From positions 266,206 through 330,205 of the forward strand of contig CABFPE010000614.1 of assembly GCA_900660155.1 (NCBI GenBank): a stretch of 64,000 bases of DNA, in the 5' to 3' direction. A program made the translations under genes and the position numbers. Position 1 is the stretch's first letter. Every line of letters starts with the position of its first letter. This document shows positions 47,823 to 56,699 of the stretch, one piece after another. The DNA is from Hofstenia miamia. Taxonomy: Eukaryota; Xenacoelomorpha; Acoela; Hofsteniidae. The notes beneath the pieces were generated by a model. That model was not told the origin of the DNA. It worked only from the letters and a program-made list of their open reading frames with translations, and made no database searches.

Positions 47823-48012
47823 TGTAGAATCACTGGGGTGTGATTCTAGCAAACTCAAAGAGAATACAGTTCAAACTATTTCTATTTACAAAATGCTTTC
47901 AGCTTTATATATACAATATTTACAATATGTACAAATATTATAACTACCAGTCACTAACAAGAAAAGCGTGAGGTCTGGCCAATAAATAGTAACAACTACC
48001 AGCGATGCTACA
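47823..48012 (-). repeat. 5' LTR of the TRIM-like element
   Basis: 190 bp, nearly identical to 47079-47268. Part of it occurs a third time at 48593-48714 in the redundant contig. Confidence 0.8.
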
Positions 48013-48591
48013 TTACTGCTCCTAGTGCTCCTAATACTACCAGGACTACTTTAACCTTCTTCAATTTCCACAGCCTATCTATTTCCTCTGCCAAATTCCT
48101 GTACTTGTCTATCTTCTCTTTCTCCTTGCTTTCTAAATTCCTGTCATTTGGTACTGCTATGTCTATCACAGTTCCCAATCTTTTCTCTTTGTCTACTACT
48201 ACTATGTCTCGCCTCTGTGCTTCTATCACCTTGCTTGTCTGTATGTTGAAGTCCCACATTTTCTATGACATCCTGTGGCTTGTGCTCATGGCACTTGTCT
48301 CCTGCTTCTAACCCATGCTTCCTGCTCAAGCTCCAATGTACCATTCATTCCACATTGTCATGCCTGAACTTATACTCATTCTGCACCAACTTCTCACACC
48401 CTGCTATCAGATGATCTACTGTCTCTTCTTCTTTCTTACATAGCATACACTTATCACTTACTTCTACTCTTCTATATATATGCTTCTTCACCCAGTTTAT
48501 TCTTATTGCTTGCTCCTGTGCTGCCATTATTAGTGCTTCTGTTTCTCTTTTTAGTCCTGTCTTCTTTAACCATTTGTTGCTTTCTTCTCTG
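48013..48591 (-). pseudogene. zinc knuckle and restriction-like endonuclease of the R2-like LINE
   Basis: Minus-strand order: ALIMAAQEQAIRINWVKKHI, then the CCHC knuckle (DKCMLCKKEEETVDHLIAGC), then EYKFRHDNV. After a frame change come WDFNIQTSKVIEAQRRDIVV and TVIDIAVPNDRNLESKEKEK, with KVKVVLVVLGALGAV at the end. This is the PD-(D/E)XK endonuclease domain that nicks the target DNA for this LINE class. The usual RPDIVV reads RRDIVV here. The frame change falls between knuckle and endonuclease near 48345-48250. The frame then runs into the LTR insertion at 48012. Confidence 0.85.
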
Positions 48592-49101
48592 NAAATGCTT
48601 TCAGCTTTATATATACAATATTTACAATATGTACAAATATTACAACTACCAGTCACTAACAAGAAAAGCGTGAGGTCTGGCTGATAATTAGTAACAACTA
48701 CCAGCGATGCTACATTACTGCTCCTAGTGCTCCTAATACTACCAGGACTACTTTAACCTTCTTCAATTTCCACAGCCTATCTATTTCCTCTGCCAAATTC
48801 CTGTACTTGTCTATCTTCTCTTTCTCCTTGCTTTCTAAATTCCTGTCATTTGGTACTGCTATGTCTATCACAGTTCCCAATCTTTTCTCTTTGTCTACTA
48901 CTACTATGTCTCGCCTCTGTGCTTCTATCACCTTGCTTGTCTGTATGTTGAAGTCCCACATTTTCTATGACATCCTGTGGCTTGTGCTCATGGCACTTGT
49001 CTCCTGCTTCTAACCCATGCTTCCTGCTCAAGCTCCAATGTACCATTCATTCCACATTGTCATGCCTGAACTTATACTCATTCTGCACCAACTTCTCACA
49101 N
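48592..49101. other. redundant contig between two single Ns
   Basis: 48593-48714 repeats part of the LTR, and 48715-49100 repeats 48013-48400 almost exactly with the same LTR-LINE junction. After the second N, 49102-49256 repeats 48437-48591. The shared junction shows these are alternative copies of one locus, probably the two haplotypes, with a few differences in the LTR part. Confidence 0.85.
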
Positions 49102-50155
49102 CATAGCATACACTTATCACTTACTTCTACTCTTCTATATATATGCTTCTTCACCCAGTTTATTCTTATTGCTTGCTCCTGTGCTGCCATTATTAGTGCT
49201 TCTGTTTCTCTTTTTAGTCCTGTCTTCTTTAACCATTTGTTGCTTTCTTCTCTGTCACATTTTTCTGTGTTCCTCCAGTATTCTCCATGCCTTACCTTCT
49301 GCCTATCCTTGTTTGTCTCTCTAATTCCATCCTATGCTGGTATGCTGTCTTTCCTTCACTCTCAGTTCTTATCTTCCTTAACTCCTTAGTGACCTCCAGT
49401 AGTGACCCTCTAGGTTGTGCTTCTACATATTCCTTTAGCCCTAGTGCTTCTGCTTCTACAGTTTCCTCCACACTTAGCAGTCCTTTCCCTCCCTGTGTCT
49501 TGCCATGTATAGCCTATCTACATCTCCATATAAGTTGAATGCTCTCTCTGCTGCTAGTATCTTCCTTGTCTTCACATCTAATTCCCTCAGTTCATTTTTG
49601 TTCCACCTAACTATTCCTGTTGAATATCTCTACTCTGGTATTGCCCATGTATTAATTGCTTTTATACTAGCATACATCTTTAGGTCATCCATGCACCACA
49701 GTTGACTCACTGCTCTATAATTCTTTTCCAACTTATACCCTATACCTGTCTCCTTTAACTTTTCTGTGATAGGGATTAAGCTAACTATGAACAGTAGTCG
49801 TGCTAAGCTGTCTTCCTGGAATATGCCTTGCCTAAATTTCAACATATGTCTGTCTATCTCAGTCTACCACTTTCCTATTTCCCTCTCTAGAAACTCAACC
49901 CATTTCTGTGAAACTCCATTGACATCTAGCATCCTCAATACCCACCTATGTGATATGCTGTCATATGCCTTCCTGTAATCTCCACCACTGCCTGGTCTAT
50001 CAACAACTGATCTTTGCATCCTCTCGTCTTTGTCCTACATCCCTTCTGCTCCTCTGGTATCAACTTATTCTGTTTTAAGTAACATGCCAGCCTACTTGAA
50101 ATCACTGAAGTTAGCAATTTCCATGTTGTTGGCAGACATGTTATTGGCCTGAAGT
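49102..50155 (-). pseudogene. reverse transcriptase and linker of the R2-like LINE
   Basis: Minus-strand order: FRPITCLPTTWKLLTSVISS (50150), IPEEQKGCRTKTRGCKDQLL (about 50060), a motif A region at about 49980, MLDVNGVSQKWVEFLEREIG (about 49930), RQGIFQEDSLARLLFIVSLI (about 49830), where QGDSLSPLLF is normal, and LWCMDDLKMYASIKAINTWA (about 49700), the catalytic box with Cys in place of the usual Tyr. Downstream text includes LEVTKELRKIRTESEGK and the maturase-like stretch before the knuckle. Frame changes and a few stops are present, so the protein is not made intact. The text upstream of FRPITCLP is missing at the N (50156), probably more than 100 codons. Confidence 0.85.
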
Positions 50156-50156
50156 N

Positions 50157-51009
50157 GCCTGCTCTAGCTGTAGCCTTTTCTCCTGCATCTAGTTCTTTGT
50201 AGATTCGTCCTTCTTGGGCCTCAAACTTCATGTTGTCTCTTGCTTGCTTTGCTCTTGCCCTATATTTTTTTAGTTTCTCAGCTTCTGCAGCTAATCTCTG
50301 CTTTAGCTCTTTTCTTGCAGTTTCTATTGTCTTCCCTTTACCTACCCTGCACCGCCTTACTTGTCCTGATCTTCCCTATTTGCTGCCTAATCTTTGCCAC
50401 TTTATTCTCAATTCTTCTTTGCCATGCTGGCTTTCTGTCTCCCTTATCTTCTTCTTGCCTTTTCTTCTTCATGTCCATGCCTACATTCTTCAGCACTTCC
50501 CATGCGCCTGCATACACTAAGCTATTTACTTCTGTGACACTCCTAGCATCTATCATCTCCAACACTTTATTGACCTTTGCTGTCTCTACTGCTAGCTTGC
50601 TTTTCTTAACTCCTCTTGGAACTGGCAACCTAGTTCTCTCACCTATTTCTTCCTTCATCTTTTCCTTGATTGTTGCTTCAGTTTCTGGGTCCACTGGTTC
50701 TGCTGCTTCTGCCACTTCTGCCTCAACGTCTATCACTTCATCTTCCCTTTGCTTAGCCTGTTCAACTCTCTTTTTCCCTTTACTCTCATCCAACTGTAAC
50801 TTTCGCACTTGTCCTGCAAGCCTCTGCTTTGTAACTTCTAATCCTGTTCCTGCCTTCCTCCATTCTTCCAACATTCTCTTCCTGTAACCCCTCTCATCTG
50901 GCCTGCTTCTTCTGTAACACTCCAATGCTATCCTGTTCTGCTCATCTGTCCATTTGTGCCGTTGTCCATTGGTCTGTGTGGATCCTATACTGCCACTTCT
51001 CAAGTCCAC
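50157..51009 (-). CDS. N-terminal Myb-like region of the R2-like LINE protein
   Basis: An open frame of at least 223 codons (50338-51009), continuing in other frames to 50157. KWTDEQNRIALECYRRSRP followed by RGYRKRMLEEWRKAGTG and VTKQRLAGQVRKLQ is the Myb-like block that this LINE group carries for DNA recognition. A long Glu/Lys-rich linker follows, then WQRRIENKVAKIRQQIGK. After a frame shift near 50330 come EKLKKYRARAKQARDNMKFE and EGRIYKELDAGEK, usual just before the reverse transcriptase. There is no in-frame ATG between the upstream stop (about 51045) and the Myb block, so the start is unknown. The contig ends at the N (50156). Confidence 0.8.
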
Positions 51010-51058
51010 GCTCCTGATTGTGGAGTCTGCCTGATCAGAGATTCTTCACACCCTGTGA

Positions 51059-51112
51059 CCATTTATTATTGGTATTATTATTATTATCATTATTATTATA
51101 TTAATACAGTAA
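51059..51112. repeat. (ATT)n-like microsatellite at the 5' edge of the R2-like LINE
   Basis: ATTTATTATTGG is followed by several ATT/ATC units. Similar TTTTATTATTGTTATT lies at the other edge (46878-46897). Confidence 0.8.
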
Positions 51113-51650
51113 GAGTATCTGCCTATGTTTTGCAAAATATCTGATTTATTCACAATTACTTAACTTATGAGAAGATTTTGCTTTTTTCTCAAATAGTTCA
51201 TCACATAAAAATTGATTAAAAGCAATCCATTAAGTGTCAATATGGTTGTTTACTACATTGTAGATGCCCTCAACCTGCAATTTAAGAAAAACTGGTCAAA
51301 TAAACAAAGTTTAAATGAAATTGTTTAATTGACTACTGCATTTATACAAATGGCTGATTTAAACTATGTTTAAAACTATTTAAAAAGATTCATTTAAATG
51401 ATAAACACTGGTTAAAATTTGTTTCCAATATATTTTGTTATAGAAGATTTCCATTCACTATAGTTTCTATGGATTTGACAATTTCTTTAATAGTAAGCAA
51501 ATATTAAGTTCTCATTATCTTTAACTGAACACATAAATAATGAAATGTTAGGGCAATTATTCTACTATCATAGACTTCAAGTGAAAGTATAAAATTTCAT
51601 TAAAGCAAGTAATCCATCTTTTAACAATTTGAAGAATATCTTCAAGGTTG
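51113..51650. other. AT-rich stretch, nothing recognised
   Basis: No coding signal. It ends at a sharp rise in GC content near 51650. Confidence 0.4.
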
Positions 51651-52412
51651 TGTAAAAAGCTCTAGGAACCGAAAGGGCTATGCCTGAATCGTCCTAGAGA
51701 GTAACCTCCTCGTGGTGGTTCCTGGAGAAGTGGAGACGCTGAGCCAATACTTGATGGGCGCGTCTCTTTGTGGAGTCCCTAACCTAAAGTGGACGTTAAA
51801 CAATAGGGTATAAGAAGGTGCAACCATGTGTGCTTTGCACATATGGGGGCAGTGACGATGATGTGAGACTGTCTGTTCTGTGGAGCAGACAGCGACGTCT
51901 ATGCCCAGAGCCGTAGAGTGCGTCTACGAGGGCAGTTATACAGAGGATTTTCCTCTGTCTCTGGCCTCTAGATAGGCCCAGGCCAGCATTTGCTGAGCCT
52001 TACCTATGAGGGAGCTTTGCTTTGTCATGGGTTTTAGTTTTGATCCGACATTCTAAGTTACGGAGATTTTAGGACGTCACTTGGTGCTTTGCATTACAAG
52101 TGTTTAAATATCTCCTAAATAATTCAGGATCTCCATAACAGGCAGACGCAGGTGCTCACGAGTTACCTCAGTTAGTAGCCTTGGTTGGCGAAAGCTGTAG
52201 AGAGGCGCAACCCTCTCATGAAGCTTGGCCTTCGGCTTCACTCTCTGCTGATCAGACTCAACACAGATCAGCACTCTGCGTGCCAGAGGTCGCCAGAGGG
52301 CAAGCATGATTAAGCCGGCCTGCACACTTCTAGGGGAAGTGCCAGAGCAGATCTGTTGCCACCCACTCTTCAGTCCGTTGACTGGTAGAGTAACCCCGAC
52401 CACAGGCAGACA
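51650..52412 (+). other. GC-rich, hairpin-rich island, probably a non-coding retroelement
   Basis: About 760 bases at roughly 50% GC in DNA that is otherwise about 70% AT. No frame longer than 99 codons and no recognised protein. Several strong hairpins: CTGTCTG/CAGACAG (51869-51892), ACAGAGGA/TCCTCTGT around TTT (51940-51958) and TGCTGATC/GATCAGCA (52245-52272). The ribozyme-like start suggests a retroelement 5' region or a SINE-like element with its 5' end at 51664. The 3' end near 52412 is set only by composition. A structured host RNA gene is the alternative. Confidence 0.5.
51664..51800 (+). ncRNA. candidate HDV-like self-cleaving ribozyme
   Basis: The arrangement matches the hepatitis-delta-like ribozyme fold. 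P1: AGGAACC (51664-51670) pairs perfectly with GGTTCCT (51717-51723). P3: ACC (51704-51706) with GGT (51714-51716), directly before the second P1 strand. L3: TCCTCGT, like the conserved TCCTCG of the HDV loop. P1.1: GG (51724-51725) opposite CC in L3. P4: GAGACGC (51733-51739) with GCGTCTC (51760-51766). P2 is not clear: AGGG/CCCT or CGTCC/GGACG are possible. The catalytic C is best sought in the two CTAA motifs at 51779-51787. In retrotransposons such ribozymes mark and free the 5' end, so cleavage would fall just before 51664, close to where the GC-rich island begins. Confidence 0.42.
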
Positions 52413-53710
52413 TTAATGAATTAATAGATTTGCTCATTCACATGGAAAAAATTCTTAACAATAACTTTAAACTCAAAGATATGTCTACAGAAATTGTGCT
52501 GAATACACTATAATTATTTAAGTTAAATGCAAGTGAAAATATATTTTAACCATATTTGGCTTGGATTTTTTGGGCTCCTTAACCGTGGGGAGTACAAGAC
52601 TTTCCTCTCTTCTGTCTAGCTCTGGATTGAAGTATGATATTGCAATGAAACTATGCACCAATATTCTTGATATCAGATCAGTACTTTTGATAATGTCATC
52701 AAATCTTACAAAATTTGGGAATTTTTTGAATGCAATTAAGTATTGACTTAACAATTGAAATGTTTGGAATGTACTAGAATTTATTGTTAAGCTATCAAAT
52801 CAAATTTTCTTGCTTACTTTACTTGCTTTTTCCTCACTAGCAATCATAAAAAGTTTTTGGAAAAATAGTAGACTATACCATTGATTGAAAAACATAAAAA
52901 AGTATATATGTAGGAAAATTTTCCTATGAGATTTTGTCAATTTATAAAAGTGATGAAAAGTTATGATGATTCTTTAATGATACACATCACTTGTCCTAGG
53001 ACTAAGAATGAAATAAAAAAAGTTTAAAAGAAATTGCAGCTTTAGTATATTTAAATGTTCAATGAGCAATTTGCATAGAACATTTGACAAAGAGGTTGAT
53101 GAGCACTCTCATCAAGGATTCCCTAAAAAGCTTTAATCATATGAGTAATGTTCAATATGAACAAGTACTTCTTAATTCCAGCTTTGAATCAGATCTGACA
53201 TTGAAGCAGTCATAGAAGCTGAAAGCAATTTTGCTAAGTAAAAGCATAAAACAATGTATTCATTTTTTTCCTCAAAATATTATCATTATATACAGTAGAA
53301 GTTATTTACACTGCTTTTAAAAAATATTTTTCCTTAAGTGTAAAACTGTCCTCAAATACCTTCAGAATTTTTAAGATTCCAAAATTCCCTTTGTTTGATA
53401 TATATGAGAGCAGAAAATATCAGACTCTGTATTAATATAGGGACAATCTATTGCTATGTGTTTATGCAATTTCAGTTCAGTACATCATTTGCGAAATGCT
53501 TCATCCTCACTATTCTAAGCTTGAGTCCCACCATGGACGGTGCAAAATATTTAAGCTATCTTTATGCCAATAATTTAGTTCCATCTCTATTATTCCGTAG
53601 TAAAAACAGATTTTTTTCTGGTAAATTATTTATTGAAAACAACTTATTTAAATTTCAAACTAAAGGGAAGAGCTTCCTCATTAGTTATAATGTAAAATGC
53701 AATAATATCA
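52413..53710. other. AT-rich stretch, nothing recognised
   Basis: Short frames only, none resembling a family. Confidence 0.4.
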
Positions 53711-53716
53711 TAATAC

Positions 53717-53817
53717 TTGATAATATCTGCTGCTTCTTTTTCAATGACATTCTGTCTCTCTTCTTGCTTGTTCAAAGTTTGACTGAATTCTTGTAAACCA
53801 CAGTTAGTGGCAGGCAT
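53717..53817 (-). CDS. possible first coding exon of an unknown gene
   Basis: Minus-strand ATG at 53817-53815 opens MPATNCGLQEFSQTLNKQEE, then RQNVIEKEAADII, followed by a GTATTA donor-like site at 53716. The polar, Glu/Gln-rich text differs from the hydrophobic chance frames typical here. I do not recognise the protein, and no second exon is identified. A 133-codon plus-strand frame over the same bases is probably its shadow. Confidence 0.22.
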
Positions 53818-53859
53818 TTTAATAACAAGTATATTTGTAGGATATGATATTTTCAATGG

Positions 53860-56450
53860 AGCTTTTCTCCATCCTTTCTAAATACTTAGGGACTAGCTTA
53901 GTCTAGAATGCTTGGTTCTTAGATAGATGAAGATTTGCAGGACAGCAAGAGATTCAGCCATGAAAGATTTGGATATATACCAGTATGGTTCCAAACACTT
54001 ATTTAAATACATATTTACAAACATGCAATTCATTCTCAGGCATAGCAATGTAAGCATTTTGGGAATGTTAATGTTATACATTTTGCATTTTATTGCACAG
54101 ATAAAAAACAATAATCTGAAATGGAATAGGAAAAAAAAATTTACCCAACCCAAGCTTATCGACATATTTTTGATATAACACAACTAGAGTTCACAGGACT
54201 GTCTATCCCCACCTGACTGGGATCTTGGAATAGAAAGCGCTATGAAACTGAGACCAGTAAGGTAGTTGGAAATAGATAAGACTGGAACCTTCTTCAATCA
54301 TACAATAAGAAAAGGCAGTAAACGTTTTTGTAAATATATAAATTTTTCGTTTCACTTTTACGTAATCTACTTATTACCAAGAGAATTAAAGCTGTGGGAT
54401 TATATGTGACTCTGAGACCAGAAAATTTCATGAAACTGGGATAGGACAGGGCTGTGAACGAATCCAGTTTGGATAAATGTGACTGGGACCAATAAAATAC
54501 TGGTCCCACAAAGCCCTAAGCCTAACCAAAATAAAGATCGAACATCGTTTCATTACATTGTGCATTGGTGCCAACAATCTTCATTTAAAATTATGAATGT
54601 GAAACTATCACTAAAAACTGGAGGACAATATTTGAAATAAGTGCTTTTTCGATTAAGAATGATAACTATTTACTCATTTTTGCTTGGCAGGACATAGGAA
54701 CATATTTCTAAGTAAATAATGACCTAACACAAACGCAAATGTAAAAATCAACAAAGAAGAATCCGAACTCAACCCAAGCGCTTTGACAAGGTGAAAATAA
54801 CGTCATCACTAAAATCACGCTCGTAACCCATTAACGACGTTAAGGAATTGGATAATAACTTTATCACTGGTTTTATTTAATATTGATGCTAGAGGAATAA
54901 CATAGCATAATCTGTACACACTTTGTTCACCTATTGCTTTGACCGAAACAGGTTTTGCTGCGTTGGATCTGACTGCTTGAACAAAATTGACATTTTTGAG
55001 TAGTCATTTTATATAGTATATTAGATGCACTTGGGAGATTTCATTATATATTATAATTCAGAATGTGAATCGCAAAGTAAGACGAATTACTATGTTTGAA
55101 AACAAATCTTTGAAACTAGATCTATTTTTCACCAGACTAACCCCCCCAATCCCCAAATCTTTTACCCTCAGAACGAAATATGTATGTCTTACTATATAAA
55201 TATATACACGTATTGTATAGAAAATCAAGCCTGAAAAAATGTTAAAACAGTCATATTTTAAACAGGCTTATATTATAAAAATCTCAGTTAGAATATATTA
55301 ACATATGCAAGTGAAGTCTAAATATTGACCCAATGCTACAGTGTATATGGAATTATTGCATGTACCTTAGAATATCATTTTTACTTAGTGCAATGAATTA
55401 AAGGTTAAGGCTAATAGAACTATTTGTTCAAAATTTATATTTGATGATTTACTAAATTAAGACTTTAAAGTTAGCTGATAACATTTTATATTATTACAAT
55501 CTATATGTATTTTTGCTATGCATTTTAGTAAAAGCAGTAATTCTTGGATTACCTTCTTGCAAATGTTTAAAATCACATAGATGTTATGCGGACTTCTGCT
55601 AGATAAAATTCTCCTGTAAACATTTTCAAAGATCTAGGTTCACTGAAAATTTAAAAGCAAACTGGAATAATCCGCATTCTACGAATGCTATCTTAGATTT
55701 ACGCCAAAAACATTTAAAGCATTTCAAATATATTAATATATATTTAGCTTTATTTAAACATTAATCTACATAATTGTAGCTTTGATTTAAATATAATGTA
55801 TAAACATTTACATGTTCCTAGTGTACACTGATTTCATAAATGACAAATAATTTACAAATTCCTCCCCAGCTTGACAAATTGTATGTTTAATACCAAAACT
55901 AAATAATTACTACTGAAGAGAACTGAAATAAAAGAACAGACGATAACTTTATTGTTCTTAAAATATTCATTTCCAAGAATAATATTGCGAGGCTATATTG
56001 TCATCGAATTTCGTACATAATTAAGCTCGTTTAATCTTTCTAAGCCTTATTTCAATGGAGGAAAGCCAACCTGTTTAAGCAAAATAATTTTTGGGATTTT
56101 AGCTTAACATTCATATAAAATCATAAAAAATTTACATAATATATTTTTTCGAAACAGATGTGAGTATTCAACATTTCAAAAGTGCGTAAAAAATTCGATA
56201 TGTGCAAAGAAGTACTGTTAATTACTGTGATCGGGATTGTGATAGATAGCCCTTCTTCTTAATGCTTCGTCATTAATGTTTATCAAAGATATTTTATCAA
56301 AGCTTTCTACTTACTAAACTAAAAGTAAAAATATTATATCATCATTTAATGGAAAAGATAGAAGTTCAATAAATAAGTCTTCAAAAAGATGGGGCGACCC
56401 CCATACTTCAAGACATACCCAAAATTTCTTGAGAAAATAATCTGCAAATT
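53860..56450. other. AT-rich stretch, nothing recognised
   Basis: Includes short less AT-rich bits near 54190-54530 without open frame or recognised repeat. Confidence 0.4.
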
Positions 56451-56456
56451 TTGTAG

Positions 56457-56690
56457 TGGCTTGCCAACTCACCGGACCTTTCAACTATAGGAAATGTTTG
56501 GGGATAACGAAGGACGATGTGGAAAAGAAAAATATAAAAAATATGCAAAGACTTAAGCAATATTTGCTGGAGTCCAAAGAAAAAATTACCCCGAGAATGC
56601 AAAAGAATTTGATGGGCTCAATTTTTGGAAATGTGTTCGCTCCGCAAGCTGTTATCAAATTTCTATTACATAAACCATGGCTTGCTTCAA
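56457..56690 (+). CDS. possible internal exon of an unknown host gene
   Basis: A 234-base open segment between a TTTTGTAG acceptor and a GTAAGC donor. Both boundaries are in the same phase (one base of a codon on the left, one on the right), as in many symmetric internal exons. The text ACQLTGPFNYRKCLGITKDD, KKNIKNMQRLKQYLLESKEK, GSIFGNVFAPQAVIKFLLHK is charged and non-repetitive and looks like real protein, but I recognise no family. No neighbouring exons are identified within several kilobases, which would imply long introns or an isolated relic. Confidence 0.35.
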
Positions 56691-56699
56691 GTAAGCCTT

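Larger units (their letters stand above)
47079..48012 (-). mobile_element. miniature LTR retrotransposon (TRIM-like), 934 bp
   Basis: Two direct 190-bp repeats (47079-47268 and 47823-48012) begin TGTAG and end CTACA, the TG...CA ends of LTRs, with about five differences by eye. A 4-bp duplication (TTAC) flanks them. Just inside the 5' LTR (minus-strand sense) is TGGCGACCATGACAGGACC, a primer-binding site that looks complementary to the 3' end of an arginine tRNA. The 554-bp interior has no coding capacity and instead contains 2.5 tandem copies of a 177-bp unit. A non-autonomous element of the TRIM type, dependent on proteins of another LTR element. The LTR divergence implies a moderately recent insertion into the LINE. 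Confidence 0.8.
46890..51058 (-). mobile_element. LINE with Myb-like N-terminus and restriction-like endonuclease (R2/R4/NeSL-like)
   Basis: Non-LTR retrotransposon of the site-specific type, read right to left. N-terminal Myb-like part (50157-51009), reverse transcriptase (49102-50155), zinc knuckle and restriction-like endonuclease (48013-48591), and C-terminal end (46944-47078). A miniature LTR element interrupts the ORF at 47079-48012. Single Ns at 48592, 49101 and 50156 mark contig joints. 48593-49100 is a redundant copy, and some reverse transcriptase coding is missing at 50156. (ATT)n-like sequence lies outside both ends (46878-46897 and 51060-51112), suggesting insertion in a microsatellite. 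Local GC content and codon use differ from the AT-rich surroundings, consistent with a fairly young copy. Confidence 0.85.

Noticed and set aside
47079-48012. The duplicated 190-bp sequences as the 3' UTR of two LINE copies
   Set aside because: The TG...CA ends, the TTAC duplication, the adjoining primer-binding site and the continuation of the LINE ORF on the far side fit an LTR element inserted in the LINE much better.
48105-50887. Plus-strand frames of 60-215 codons rich in Ser, Leu, Phe and Cys
   Set aside because: They are antisense shadows of the minus-strand LINE. The minus strand carries the recognisable domains.
53395-53796. A 133-codon plus-strand frame with hydrophobic character
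   Set aside because: It is Phe/Ile-rich as expected from AT-rich DNA and overlaps a more protein-like minus-strand exon candidate.
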